64,000 bases of DNA from Aphelenchoides besseyi. Its lineage: Eukaryota; Nematoda; Chromadorea; Rhabditida; Aphelenchoididae. Shown in pieces: positions 48,301 through 61,600 of this stretch. Each line of letters begins with the position of its first letter. The first letter of the stretch is position 1. The stretch spans positions 11,904,001-11,968,000 of the forward strand of contig JAMPIQ010000002.1 of NCBI GenBank assembly GCA_024699855.1, read 5' to 3'. Position numbers and translations under genes: made by a program. Under the pieces are notes generated by a model. The model ran no database searches. It was not told where the DNA came from and was given only the letters and a program-made list of their open reading frames with translations.

Positions 48301-51238
48301 ACACTAACATCGACACTTCCGCGAAGAATCACATACCAGCTTTTACCTGCAACAAGCAACGTTATGGGAAGCTCGTTTTGACCTTATACCCTCGTCGCCT
48401 TGATGAAATAGTACAGTTCCGGCATGTTGATGTTGTTCGAAGCGTACCACACTTGCTAGTTCACGTTTAACCATTGTACTCAAATGTGACAGCGCTTTCA
48501 CGTGCAACAGTTCTTCGTACACCAGCTCCAGTTCTTCGACTGTTCGATCATTCGGTCTGAAATGGTTTCAATCGTATGGTTTAATTAAAGTTGCTTACGG
48601 TTTGGCTAAAACAATGCGAAACAACGAATCGGGTGCTACGGTACTCAAGAAGAAGATTGCATCGTGTATATCCGATAGAGTTGGCACTTCGCCGCCAATT
48701 GGTGCATTTTCGACGTGTTCCAACAAAGCATCGGACATAAACTGGGTATTCGGATGTGTTGCTCGATACTCATAGTAGTCATTGAACGGATCATCAATTG
48801 TCCACTTATAGAACATTGCCTTATCGCGAAATTGTTGTTCGTTTGTGACTGAAAATACTAGTTGGTTAATCACAACCACTAAATCTCAACCATGACTAAT
48901 TATATGATGATCGAGTAATGTTTGCCAAATTCCCGTTAATGTCAACTGAACACTTGCATGTGGTTTTGTTGTGCTGAAAAGACAATCAATAGAAAGATCG
49001 TGTAGCCAGGCAGTCATCTCTGCGCCAGACATCGAATCCGGAAACACTTCTACTTGATCCTAAAGAACCAGCGAATGATATCAACTTTTGTAATTTTACT
49101 TACACCTCGCTGTGCTAGTCGTTCTCGAATCATCGATGGTGCTCGAATTTGCATCGCTCGTTTAAGTACGAGACCAGCTTCGTGAATACGTGATTCCATT
49201 GAAAGCGTATTACTCAACTCGAACAAGTTAACCGGCGGTTTCCAATCGGAGATCGCGGAATCTTCCGATTTTTCGTAACGTGGATTTGTGATTTTGCCAT
49301 TAAGTGGTACCATTTGAGATGAAAGTCTTTCATTAGACGAACGAATTTTACGATACGGTGCTTGTGATGTTGACGACATCTCCGGAAGTTCACGTCGAAG
49401 TGTCGTAAATTCAAACGGTGCTTCTGAACAAACAGGTTATTGAAGATATGATTTCTGATTACCGTTTGGCAAACATCCGTTCATTTTCAATGGAGGTTTT
49501 GAAGGAACCGTTGATGTGTTGGTTTGTTCAGACGGTTGATTTTGATTCGGCGGTGTTTCACCGGTTACTCGTTCTTCTTTGATTGTTGACAGAGATTTGC
49601 GAGATGATGTCGGCACTGTGGTTTCAGCGTTTTCTAGAAGGTCTGTCATTTGTTGTGAATCTGCTTAACGAACTTACGTGCTGGTCGATCGTTGACAAGA
49701 TCGCTCATGACCACAATGAACGGTTGAAGATGATCGGCGTGTTTCTAGATCATTAAATAAATTCTATCTGCAAGTGAATACGTACATTGTAGAGCGCGAG
49801 AAAATGAGGTTGACTGATTCGCACAAACTCGGAGCTGCGTCTAAGACGTGCTGAACACGAGTGTTGAAAGGATAGTTCACCAAAAAGTACACCCGCTGGC
49901 AACGTTTCAATGTGCTCGCCACCAAATCCGATCTAAATGAAACAACAGAATCAAATGAACGTCTTGGTAGATCATTTGTTGGGGTCAAAAAAACTTTCGT
50001 TTTCGCTATTGCCAAAAGCAGCAGCCACGAAACAGAACCACGAGCCGCTGGGAATGAAGCTGACGCATCAAGAACGCAAAAATGACTCAACAATTAAGCG
50101 CAAATTTTGCAACTTTAATCAAAAGTCGAGACTTACCGTTTGATCAGATGGAAGATATAGTTCGACTTCACCCGATAAAAGAAGATACCAATATGTGACG
50201 CTTTCGCCTCGTTGAAACACTGAAAACAAAATTGAATTACTTTAATAGCCATTTATTCGTCTATTAGAAGTTAATAAAAGTTCTTGCGAAATAACACGGA
50301 ACTTTCACATCTCCATTCCTAGAGCTTACACGAACTGCAGACTATTGCATTTGCGCAGCCAACTATGAAGAGTGAAAGTGTGCACAAAAACTGTTAAAAG
50401 GCCCAATTTAGAAGGTCGAGTAACCTTAAGTGTATGAAATTGACGGAAAGTGTGCCAGAAAGGTCGAAGAAAAGTAGCAAAATTGCGCGCCATCGGAATT
50501 TGCCAATTATCGCTGTTCCTATATGCAGGCATAGCGAGTTCATTAGCCGACGGTCGTTGAGTTGCGGGCATAACGGAGAATGCGAAAATGAGCCGGAACT
50601 TTGTGTTACGTGGGTTTGTTTCTTAACTGCTCCTCGAAGAATTAAATTCGAAAAGACAGCAAAATGCTTCGAATTCTTGGTATAATATATGAAAAATTGG
50701 CCCAAAAATAATAACCGTTCTTTCCATGAGCTAAGCCCCACAGCCTACAAAAAATGTTGCACTCGTGTTATAAGGTTTGCTGATCAAACCCACACATTTC
50801 CTTAATAAATGCCATGACCCACTAATACTCGATAATATGATGTGGTTTGTTAATGTTCGCAGATTGCGCAGCTGTTTTATGAGTCAAAGGAGGACAGTAA
50901 GGAGGATGGAGTCTGCCATCTCAAATTGCTTCACACGTATGAGGACGTCAATTTCCGAGTTCTGCAGACGTTCATAACTCGAAAAGTGTCGAACAATTTC
51001 ATCTGGTGGTCAACGAGTAACACCGGTCGTTTTGGTAATTGAATTTAAACCACTGAGTTGGAAACATCAACCAGAACTTACGAATAACTCCATTTGCGAC
51101 ACGATCCGGTAGGTAGTCACTATTGGACAAAAGATGAAGAAGTAGAGCATCGGATAGACCATTCAGTCGGTGAATTTGACGAATCCGAGACAAAAGCTGC
51201 TCCATCAATTGCACTTCGAAATGATCGTTGGGCTCCAA
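45303..51238 (-). CDS. EPAC (RAPGEF3/4-like) cAMP-regulated Rap exchange factor
   Basis: Catalyses GDP/GTP exchange on Rap GTPases when cAMP binds. Domains in order: an N-terminal helix region ([20 protein letters not shown]) and first cyclic-nucleotide domain ([20 protein letters not shown], then [11 protein letters not shown]), a polar linker, DEP domain (about 49130-48600), second cyclic-nucleotide domain ([44 protein letters not shown]), REM, RA-like domain ([18 protein letters not shown]), and CDC25 catalytic domain ([70 protein letters not shown]). The second cAMP site keeps the PRAA phosphate-binding arginine. This order is that of EPAC2. The true start may lie upstream of 51238 in an unseen exon. 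A 520-bp intron lies near 47765-48285. Confidence 0.92.
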
Positions 51239-52492
51239 ACGCCGGCAACTTGAGTTTACAATCCGCGATCAAAAGGCAACTCTGAAACGAAATGTTACTC
51301 GACTTGTAAACATCTCTTATGCTACGAGCATAGACGTTTGATTTTCTGTGCGTACAGGTAAATTTTTGGATGAATAAAAAATGCATTCAACTGAAACAAA
51401 TGCAAACGAATTCAGTTGCCAACGGAAAAGATCAGACGTCCGTTAAGCTCGAGCTCACTCTTCGAAGCTTAAGGATTACGATTGCCGTCAGCATCCTTTT
51501 TGTTAATTATGGTATGAGAAGTAAAAATGAAGGTTATAAAACGAAATCGCTTCGAACTGAGACAACAGATGAGAACAAGAGTAAGTAAGTCGGCAATCTT
51601 GACCATTGAAACCGCCGTACAATTAATCAAATTTCGGGCATGGAGTTCAAATTGACTGCAACAGCCATTTGTCTATTTCGATTTTCCATAAAATTTTCGC
51701 TTGTTTCCTTCTCTAACACCTCCAGTGAACAGAAAATGACTTCGCAGATACAAAAATATGCACGTTCGAAATACAAACGTTTCTGCTCCGATTCTCAAAT
51801 TTCTGTGTCGCAATCACCGATTCCAGGTTTACTTACCATTTACGGTTCCAATAACAACGCCACTTCTAGAGAATAACATTGTCGAGGAGCATGTTTTTGG
51901 CAGTGAAAACGATCCTGCAAATGCTTTCTTCGACAATCGAAACCCGTGAACACGAAATCACGACCACAAAGACAAAAAAACTGAGTTGCAAATCCTGAAA
52001 CATCCATTTTGTTTCGGGCCAAAATCGACTTCCTAAGTTGCACTCGTATCAAACCCAAATTCCCTAAACTCATTGAAAGTCGCCGTTATTGAGCATATGC
52101 GTCCTTTTTCTCGTGGGAATCAAAACAACATTAGAATTATATTCAATTTTGCCTTCGAGCACACCCGTGAATTAGCAACAAATACTGGTGTCATTAGAAG
52201 TGAAATCGTTCAGAAGTTCTCAAAAACAATTGAGTGGGCTGAAAGTACAAATATTCGTGTCACATGAAATGTATCAATTTTCGAAAGTTGATGTTGAATT
52301 CAAAAGTCCTGGAGCAGTTCTTTTGCTTTTCGGAGTCTTTTAGAACGCAAAAAATTGGAAATAAGAACGCAGGAAAAGGATGGCGTGAAATTAATAAGAA
52401 CCAAAAGTACGTCCTGAAACAAAACCGACCACCGATGGCTCAAATCGGTGGACTCATGCAAAAAACAACGTGGTACAAAAAGATGCAAGTAG
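51239..52492. other. Intergenic, upstream of EPAC
   Basis: May hold an unrecognised first EPAC exon and promoter. Plus-strand frames at 51370-52270 have no family match. Confidence 0.45.
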
Positions 52493-52748
52493 CTAGCCGT
52501 CCGTTGGCCCATCGACCGGACTCAACCGCTTCATGTCTCCGACAAGTTTCGTGCTCTTCGTCGACGCGGCATCTTTGCGGCCATTTTGGGCAGCCATTTT
52601 CCGCTTTTCAACTGTGAGAGGGCAAAATACAAAATGCACTCTCTGAACTACCTTCCCGTGTTTTCTTCGACTCGTCCGGCTTGACATCGCGTCGTCTTCT
52701 TTTTCTTTTGCCTTGGGCTGTAAACTCGAACTCAACAACAACTTCCAT
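52493..52748 (-). CDS. Small lysine/arginine-rich protein, 71 residues
   Basis: ATG at 52748 gives MEVVVEFEFTAQGKRKRRRR, then DVKPDESKKTREVEKRKMAA and a serine/threonine-containing tail ending GPTDG. Exons 52748-52652 and 52611-52493 join across a 40-bp GTAG..CACAG intron and keep phase. The strongly basic run suggests a nuclear or nucleolar location. I do not recognise the family. Alternative reading frames after the intron are also open, so the C-terminus is uncertain. Confidence 0.45.
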
Positions 52749-55700
52749 CTTCGTTTTTTTTTATCCTTTTTGGCGTCTTAGATGGATAATGTAAGTAGAG
52801 CAGTCGATGGTAACTTTCTTCTTTCTACCACATCTTTCCGGATTCTCGGCAAACAGAGAACCAACTTGCCATTTCGATGTTCACTAATGGTCAAAAATCT
52901 ACTGAGTTTCGGAAACGACGAGATTTGTCTGCGATGACAACTCTAACAGAAGAGTGTTTTCTAATTCAAAGGCTTTCAGCAGTAATCTCTAAACATGAAA
53001 ATACACGATAAACAATACTTTTGACTTGCACAAACTCGTTGAAGCTCCAATTAACATGGATTTGAATCGACATACAATCTACTGTTATGCAAAAAGGATC
53101 ATGACAAAAGAAGCACGTGATTGCCACACGACTACGTGCTTGAAAAATGAACTCATTGAAACAACTTTTAATGTAAAATCTCGACAAACACTTAATTAAT
53201 AAGTGCGCTGTAAATTCAAAAAGCAAACAAACCATAGAACTCAACAACGATCGTTTTAGAAGTTTGCGTAGATTGTCGGTCCAATTCGCAGTCACCTCTT
53301 CAGTTCAAGTTAATCAAAATGCTCCATAGAATTGACGTGTTCATCCAAACACTAGACTCTTGTTTAGTAGAAAAGAGCTTATTTCTTTGTTAAAAAGTTA
53401 TCGACAGTTTGAGTATACAGACATCCCATAACCATGTTCTTTTGGTCCGAATAGTTTTGTTTCGAGTTTCGAGTTTACTTGTCGAATTATTGTTTACGGA
53501 TGCTAGTTTCGGGTCACAAAACGAGTCAGCTGGTTTTTAAAATAATCACGCGTATTTGTCGGAGAAGGCGAAAATTCGAGGACTCGTGTTGCGTGTGAAT
53601 TTGAGTTGAGCGGGTAATGTTTTTCTGCTGTGAACAAGCGAACCACACTATTGGCTTGCCACACCGAATTTTTTGTTTAGCTCCGGTGAGCTGCTCTATT
53701 CACTCCATTTGTGTTTTTTGTCACGATTCTCAAAGAGCATTGCCCTTCGAGCAGAGAGCAGGCAACGTTCGGAGCGTGCGGTCGAGTTCATCGAATTCGG
53801 GGCCTCGAATATGCACGAGTTAACAACACAGCAACAACGTGCGTGGTCCTCGGATGTTTCAAAAGTAGAAATTGAGTTTTTGGCAGTACAGTAAAACTTT
53901 TGAATTGATTGGCAAGCTCTTTTTTAGGATTCGTGCAATTTTCTTTCATGCAAAGATGTTTGCTTCGAACTGTAAGCTCCTTAAAATGAATTCAGAGGTC
54001 GTTTTTAAACAATCGGATGTTCAGTTTTCTGTCAAATCGATGTCCATTGAATTTATGATTAAAACGTGCACTTAATTTTCTCTCAAATTGCAACTTTAAT
54101 TCATTCATCTAATGATGCTTGTTTTGGCAACAGGTTCATAGCCACGATGATTGCATTACTGGTGAATTTAACCATTCCAATAGTATGTTTGACAATTTGC
54201 ATGTAAATTTGCGTATTCGTTCGTACATTTTCTAATCCTTTGTTTTGTTGACCGGACGAGAAAGAGCGCGTGAATCGGACGCTTATCACAACCACCATCT
54301 GTTTTATATTAACTGCAAACATTTGAGCAGCTGCAACCAAAAAGACTGACCGTCTGCGTGAAAGGACGACGAATGAGAATCAAGTTGTCTTCGCGTAAAC
54401 CGCATGACTTGTGGCAACACTTTCAGTTTAATTTAAAATGAAGAGTGTATTTTAGACGAAAAAGGTTTGTTGAGAGAAATGAAACAGACTATGAGATGCG
54501 TTTGGAATATCTATAAGATACATTTCACATCTTCTGTTCTTTCAAATTTCTTTTCGTTTTCGCCTTTTCATACCACCACGCTGACACGGCGTCCAGAGGC
54601 CAAAGTTTTGGACGAGATGTTTTCCTTTGCTCGATGTTTAGCACGCGCTCTTGGTCGTTTTCCGGTTGAACGTGTTGCTTGGGGCCTTAGCTTTCGATTA
54701 GGGAATGAAGCTTCTTGAAGACAATTAACATCCCAAATTGTTTGTAGTAGAGAAAAACAATTGGGTAATCAAAAACGTTCAATCGTAAATGCTCCAATAC
54801 TCGCTATGAAGCAATACATTTTCCAATAAGGTATTATTGTTTGGTAGCAAAATCTTATTAAGAAGCTTCAATTCTGTTCTTCTACTTTAGTCCCTAGCTG
54901 TTTTAGCATCTAGAAGACAGAAGTCCAAATGTGCATTGGAATCGAGTGTGCCGGATTCAATTACGTTGCGAGTTTCTCTGGTAGATTCGCGGCAAAGACG
55001 GAAATGTTGAGTTAGAAGTGTGACGTCTAACTGCACATTTTCATTATATTACGAATTCGATACTTTCACGGGAATTTTTTCATGTCCCAGTGTTATTACC
55101 GCAATCATTAGCGAGTTCGTAGCAACGTACGTCGTCGACTCTTCTGTTCAATGGGCCAGAAAATTGCGAGTTCTTTAACCATAGCAATAAATCGACTTTG
55201 CAAACGAGCCGCTCCCTCGGGTCATTTGGCGAAAAACGTGGTTTTCGCAAATCGACAATCGTGCTGGTTAGTGCAAAGCGGTGGTCTTTTTTTCAGCTGT
55301 TCCATATAACAATGTTTCCCCCCGATGACCTAAGTGCTAATTTGCAAACCTCAGCGTTGGTGTTCGAATTCGTTGTGATATTTCGGAGCTACACGCTTTC
55401 GTCGGTTCGACCTTCTGCTGCGTGACATTAAACGAAAATCTCTTTTCATCCGCAAACTCATTCTTCTTTTGCCGTTCGTTTTTGACGTGCCGGTAAATTG
55501 CATTCATCCGTTGATTGATCTCCGCTTTAAACAAGAAAATGCGGATGGTTAGAAAAAGCCGCTACTAAGCGTGAGAGTCACGAGACGTCGGCCTTTGGTG
55601 TTTCTGCAAAACCACATGGCGAGAATGTTGATTGAATGACCTCCCTAGTTAAACACAAAGTTCAACGTCTAAAAAAAGCGTTTTAGATCTGCATATTTAA

Positions 55701-56665
55701 TGGAATTCGAGTTTGTTTGTGATGCAAACTATCTTGTTATTGCGCTCTCAAACCCGTTGCCACTCACTGTGGGGGTGTTCGTTTGTTATCGGGAATTTCT
55801 TTTGGTGAATTTTAATCGAAAAATTATTCAAATCATTTGGAAATGCAGACGTTGAGCTTAATTTCCAAAAGTCCCTTGTTAGTCGTCTAGTTTTTCGTTT
55901 ATTCACGCGTTGTTTCACGTTCACTGAGGGTTACTTCCCGCGGGACAACGTTTGACAGACACTAAATGCACAGATCGCATGACAATTCATCTGACCTTAA
56001 GAGTCCAACATTGTTGATTGCTATTTGGTGTAAACAACGTTCAAAAATGGAAAATTTGTCAATTTTGCGAACTGCAGATAAGCAGCTGGTGTACGTTGAG
56101 TGTAAAAAAAACATCAGTTTAACTGATAACCGACGCTAATTTAAGAGCCAGTCAATTGCTCGCCTCGGTTTTGTTATTGTAACGCCTTTTCTTCAAACCT
56201 CTTCATTAACATTTGTGTTTGATCTTATGCGTAAGTAACTTCAGCATTAGTTTGGGTTCAACTCTTCTTGCTGGATTGTCGCTCATAAGCCTAAAACTAA
56301 AGTTAACAGGAATCTTTTTATCTGCTTATCACAACCCTCGTACAAATCGTAGTCCTTTATTCAACGTTGGTCTAAGTCGCAATCGACATAACACTCGAAA
56401 CTAATGGATTCTGGTCGTCCTGGAAACTCTACTGGCTATCGCTTACAAACATTGTTTCTGAGTTTACCATCTGCGTGTAGTAATGTCTTTGATGTTAGTG
56501 AAGAGGTCTACTGAACGCGATCTCATTTACTGTTTTGCGCGATCGGTAATTTCGAACGAATGTTCAACAATTGGATTTCAGATTGCGCACAAATTGGCGC
56601 GTTTGCGCCCGTCCGAAGAGATTTTTGGATCACAGAATTGACACGCCCTTCGAGTTCTTAACAAG
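52749..56665. other. 3.9-kb gene-poor stretch
   Basis: Short frames on both strands only (for example 54467-54718 plus, 53295-52966 minus). None has a motif, a good start or splice support. No tRNA, repeat or mobile element recognised. Confidence 0.5.
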
Positions 56666-57230
56666 ATGACCACTGCTTCCGCACTCAAAGTGTTGCAACC
56701 GTTGAAGAAGGAGCCCAAAATGAAGACCTTTCAAGCGTACTTGCCGGAAGGTGCTCGGACTTACAATTGTGCGCATTGTCGCGCAAATCTCGCTGATCAT
56801 AATGAGCTCATTTCGAAGGTTAGAATATGGAAATGTTGTAACCAACAATCCGTTGTTTTTAGTCATTCCAAGGCAGTCAGGGAAAAGCGTACTTGTTCAA
56901 CTCGGTGTAAGTTAATTGAACAATCGAGAGATACTCAACTTCAAGTTTTCAGTGTAAACATTAGTTGTGGACCGGCTGAAGAGCGTGTTTTACTCACTGG
57001 ACTGCACGCGGTGGCCGACATCTATTGCGAATGTTGCAAGACAACGTTGGGATGGAAATACGTAAGACGAAATAATCCGCTTACTTAGTGACTGGCAATT
57101 TTTGTAGGAACACGCGTATGAATCAAGCCAAAAGTACAAAGAAGGCAAATTCATCATCGAACTTATTCACATGATCAAAGACAATGGTTGGGATTCAAGT
57201 GAACGACGACGCAACAATAGTATTCACTGA
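56666..57230 (+). CDS. Yippee-like zinc-binding protein (YPEL)
   Basis: Small conserved protein with a single Yippee (Mis18/Cereblon-type) zinc fold, partner of the CTLH ubiquitin ligase and centrosome-linked in other animals. Four exons keep phase (56666-56818, 56863-56906, 56953-57061, 57108-57230) for 142 residues. The zinc ligands CAHC and CECC are present, with family blocks [63 protein letters not shown] and [19 protein letters not shown]. The ATG at 56666 adds 18 residues before a second Met nearer the usual start. An unusual 13-residue polar tail follows GWD. Confidence 0.95.
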
Positions 57231-57810
57231 GTTCATTGACGAAATCACCATGTAAATAACCAAATGTACATATTTTTCCCATTAGATTTCATAACCACCG
57301 GATTCAGCTGTTGCGTGTATACTTGAAAACGTGTCTTTCGAACATCCTCTTTTCGGCTTATTGTATTTTTTGATGTTAATCAGATTCACTGGTTAATTTT
57401 AAACTAAAACTCTAAGCTGTTTCCATCCGAAAACCTTAGCTACGAATATTAAGATGGGTCGTTTACTGCATTTTATTCGTGTACATAGTTCACAGCTAAC
57501 TAATTTATTGAACATTCCAAATGTTGTTTCCATCTCCAATTGTGTTATTCGAAAGCTCTTCCTGTAAATAATGCACGGACACGAACGTGAAATCTTCGAG
57601 TCGTACACCTCTTTCATTCCAATCTTCCTGTGATGTTTGACTTCACGGTTAAGGTTTCCTTGCACTACTTTATCGACATGTAGATACAGGATTGTATATA
57701 TTGATTGAATGTATATAGGCACTTTCTTTGTACAAATAAATTCATGAAAAGATATTGACAAATTTATTCGACGTGTACGATTAAGAAGCCAACATGTTCG
57801 AATGTTTCGT
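57231..57810. other. Convergent 3' flanks, no gene
   Basis: An open minus frame of about 120 codons (57761-57399) starts at TTG, has no ATG-led signal or family match, and lies in AT-rich 3' flanks of both neighbours. Not taken as a gene. Confidence 0.5.
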
Positions 57811-58393
57811 TCAGAGTTCGTTTTTGCCTAACAACAAATCCGCAATCTCCGAAATTCGGGCTTTGCCGTTGACAAATTCGATGTGCTTCAAGACTCCCTC
57901 AGTTTCATTGCTGTTGAGACGTTCGCCTGAAATACAATTTGCAACGTTTTCACTTCAATGACCGCGAAGTCTTACCAAGATTTTCGAGAACATGACGCAA
58001 ATCGGCCTCCATGATGTATCCCTCTTGCTCGCGTTCAAAATTCCCCAAACAAGAAACCATTTGATCGTAGGTGGCGGGATGATCTTCCTTCTTCAATGCA
58101 CCGTAGATCGGTTTGAACTCTTCGATTGTGATCCGCGAATCTTAAGTACAAAATCGATGGTTGAAAGGAACAAACCAACTTGGATTTGTCCATTGTTTCG
58201 TGTAGGTGGCCAGTTGTTTTTCAGTTGGGCAAAAACCCAACGAACGTAGACAGGATCCAATCTATAAAGCGAGTTAACAGCCGATAGATGCCGCAAATCT
58301 CACCTGTGAGATGCTGATCTTGTTGTCGCCGGCATTGTCGTAGTACTGAAACGCCTCGCTAATGCACTCTTGTTCTTCGACAGAAAGATTCAT
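57811..58393 (-). CDS. Essential (alkali) myosin light chain, MLC-3-like
   Basis: EF-hand protein that clamps the neck of the myosin heavy chain. Four exons keep phase (58393-58304, 58261-58180, 58140-57976, 57926-57811), giving 150 residues, the normal size. Landmarks are ISEAFQYYDNAGDNKIS (first EF-hand, degenerate loop), IGSCLRSLGFCPTEKQL, ITIEEFKPIYGAL, and YIMEADLRHVLENLGERL, the ELRHVL..LGE motif of essential light chains. EF loops lack several acidic calcium ligands, as is usual in this family. The start ATG at 58393 follows a splice acceptor, so a 5' UTR intron is likely. An in-frame ATG further upstream (58510) seems less likely. Confidence 0.85.
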
Positions 58394-58697
58394 GATCCTA
58401 AAACAAAAGACAATCAAACTTCTAATTCTTTTCAACTGATTCCAACAGAAGTGAATTTGCGTTCGGAAATTTTTGCCAGTGGCCGTTAATGAATCAGCGA
58501 GATCGATCATCCAGCCGCTGGTTGCTGTTGAATCAACGGCTGAGCGTTTCGCCCGACATCAATGAAAAGAAGAAAAACTGTTTTCAGGTTTATAATAATT
58601 GCACTTATGGTATTTACATACAATTTGATAATCACAAAGAGAACATGTAATTCACTCTCAGATCAATAGAAATTTGTCGACTTCGCAAACGTCTACG
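58394..58697. other. Short intergenic gap
   Basis: About 300 bp between the light-chain 5' end and the stop of the ZP gene. Nothing recognised. Confidence 0.5.
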
Positions 58698-61600
58698 TTA
58701 CATGGGCAGATAACCGTCGTTGATAGGTGCAGAATTACGTGCCAAAAAACTTGAGCGCAGTGATGTGTGGGATTTTGAAATTTCACCAGAAACGGATGGC
58801 AATTCTTCTTCAAACATTGTTGAAATATGAGTTGGTGGTGGAGTTCGTGGTTGAACACACAAAAAGCAACAAAGTCCAACAGCAACGCCCACTGTCACGG
58901 CAAATACCAAAATAGCCCATTTCGTAGAAGTCGGAAGGTGAATGTGCTTCTCAGTTTTCAATGGATCAGTTAAATCAACACTCTGCGTTTTGACATCCAG
59001 TGTCAAGGCGGCGTCGAAAGCTGCTTCATGTCGACGCACACGACTCAAGAGCATTTCCGAGAAATTGGAACTTTTGCACATTGGCGGCTAGAAAATAGAA
59101 GCTCAAGATGATAGTTTCGTGTGTATAGCTCACCGAATAACCTTCACATCCATCGCCTGCTCGTTGGCATAAACTAATTTTACAGGAGAAAAGCAGTGAT
59201 TCAACGTCTACAAACGTGAAAACAAAAGAACGAACGTGAGCCAAAATTCGATCGTTAGCGTATGTCACTTCGCCACCTAACAACGTTGGATCTGTTGAAC
59301 AGCTAAAGCGAACTGTTTTCGTTGCTTGATTATTGAACAAACCCATTACTGTCAACAATTTGATAGCTATGCGATGTTCCATTAGATGCCCAACAATCGT
59401 GAACGTGCAATCCATAAGCCGAATTAATTTCTGAAAAACTTGATTTCAATGGTCAGAATAAGAAACCGAACCGTCAGTTCCTGTACATTCCCAACGATGA
59501 TAAATAACTTGGCCGATTGAAGCTGTTTGTAGAATCGGTCCATTGGGTGTATCTCGTCGTAAAGTGTAATTGCATCCCGGTGGTACTGCATTCAATTCGA
59601 TGGTCTTACTAAACGCCATAAAACTAAAATCGAAATGTTTTTGTGAAGCAGACACAAATCTCGATACTAACCCATCAACATCGAGGCGTGTTTCCAGAGT
59701 CTGTTCTCTCTCAAACTGCGGTACAAAACATTGAATGACATAACTTCGATCTTCTGCCGTAACCAGTTTTTTATCGTGAAACAGATTAATGACCACAGAG
59801 TGATTTGTTCCTTGTGGTGATATCTAATAAATAAACCACAGTTTAATACAAAAATAGCCCTCATACCGATGGTAGCGCGTTCAAGCCGCACTGATTGGAT
59901 CGTATTACAAGACTTATTTCGCGTATTGTCGTTGATTCGCGATTGATTTGCGGGATTTTAACGAAACAACCGGAAACATTAACAAAATCTTTGGCCGCAA
60001 GTAGTCCGGCAAAAGATTCGGGTATTCTGAAATTTGCCTAAACAAAAATAACACGACTGTTGAATTGAAAACCTACTCGAACACCATCATTCAGACATTG
60101 AATTTGAACATTATTGTCTTGATAACTTGCTGGAAGATCGTCGGATGGTCCCTCATTTAACGCTAAATATTGATGCTATGAATTAAAGTATAAAGACAAC
60201 ATACAACTTGCTAAGTCCTCGTTATCTGAAACCACTGCGGGATCAACATTCGTTTGTACTTGTTCTGATGGTTGTTTCTGTATTGTGGGTTCGATTGTTG
60301 TATACGAAACTTGTTCTTCTGTTTCCGTAGTTAATGGATTGGATTTGCCGTTCAAAACGCTTCGAATTCTCTCCGCAAGGCGAACATGCAAAGGCCGCAT
60401 TGCCACGTCCGTAAGATTGAAAACATCCAATTCCACATTCGAAGCCAACGACTTCACTTCGTTCGGTCGGGCTTCGACTGTTGCAATAACAAGTAATGTC
60501 GTCAAATTTTTTCGCGCCAACTAAACAACTCATCAGGTATTGTACAAATGAAGTGTGTACCTCAATTGGAACCTGTAATTGTTCGTCGCTTTGACCATCG
60601 GTAATCAAAATAAGAACGTTTTCAGCATCCAATCTATCGCCCTACAAATTGATTTCTGTTTTCGATTTCATATGCTTCTTACTCGTGTTGGTGTGAAGGC
60701 AAACTTCATCACTTTTTCTACAGCACGACCCACATTCGACGAACCAGTAGCATACTGTGTAGTCGAAATGTCATCGAGAAGCTCCGTGATACAGTCATGT
60801 GCACGGAACGAGAATTCGAGGAACGGTTCGCCCGTGAATTGAATAAGAGAGACCTAAAAACTTTAAAGTTGAATTGTTAAAAGTCAGAAGTAATCACTTG
60901 AATTCCATTGGGACCGATATTGCGGAACTGCTTCACAGTGTCAACAATCAACTTTTTGGCGCGTTCGAACTTCTCCGGACCAAGAACTGTAGAACCATCC
61001 AATAAAAAGAGAACATCGCCGCGAACCTCATCTTTCGGATCGTTGGGCACCGGACATTCGTCTGAAATACTTCCCGGTTGCTGGACTTTAAAAGCCTGCT
61101 AACCGTTTGCTTCGTTGATTGTTTGCGGTGTTGAGTCGGTGGTAATTTGTGCAGAGCTTGTGGGTGTTGAATTAATGTTATCATCCTGAAAATTTTTTTG
61201 CGTAATCTTTGAAATCCTCTAGATGGCGCCAAAATCGAATTGAATATTGAAAAAGTCTTACAGTTGTTATTGACAACTCAGTGGATGTTCCACTAGTTAA
61301 CAATGTTTGGTCTACGGTCGTTTTGTCGGTTGTTGAGGTTATGGACGGCGTAACTGAAAAATGAATGTAGAATTTTAACGTTTAAATTCTTCTTACTTCG
61401 CTGCAATGTCGTTGTAGTTGGTCTCTTCGGTTTCCAGGTGCGAGGGTGTGATTCTGATGAGTCGGCGTGAACTGCGTGGTCGGGTACTATCAATTCGGCG
61501 GTAACCCCGGGCGATTTCGATACCGTCGAACTTGGAACATGAGTTTCTGACTGCTGAGTTAAAATCAAAACCGGTGAACTCGAAACTTCGTTTGGTGTGG

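Noticed and set aside
57399..57761. 120-codon minus frame between YPEL and myosin light chain
   Set aside because: Starts with TTG, has no motif or splice support, and lies in AT-rich convergent 3' flanks.
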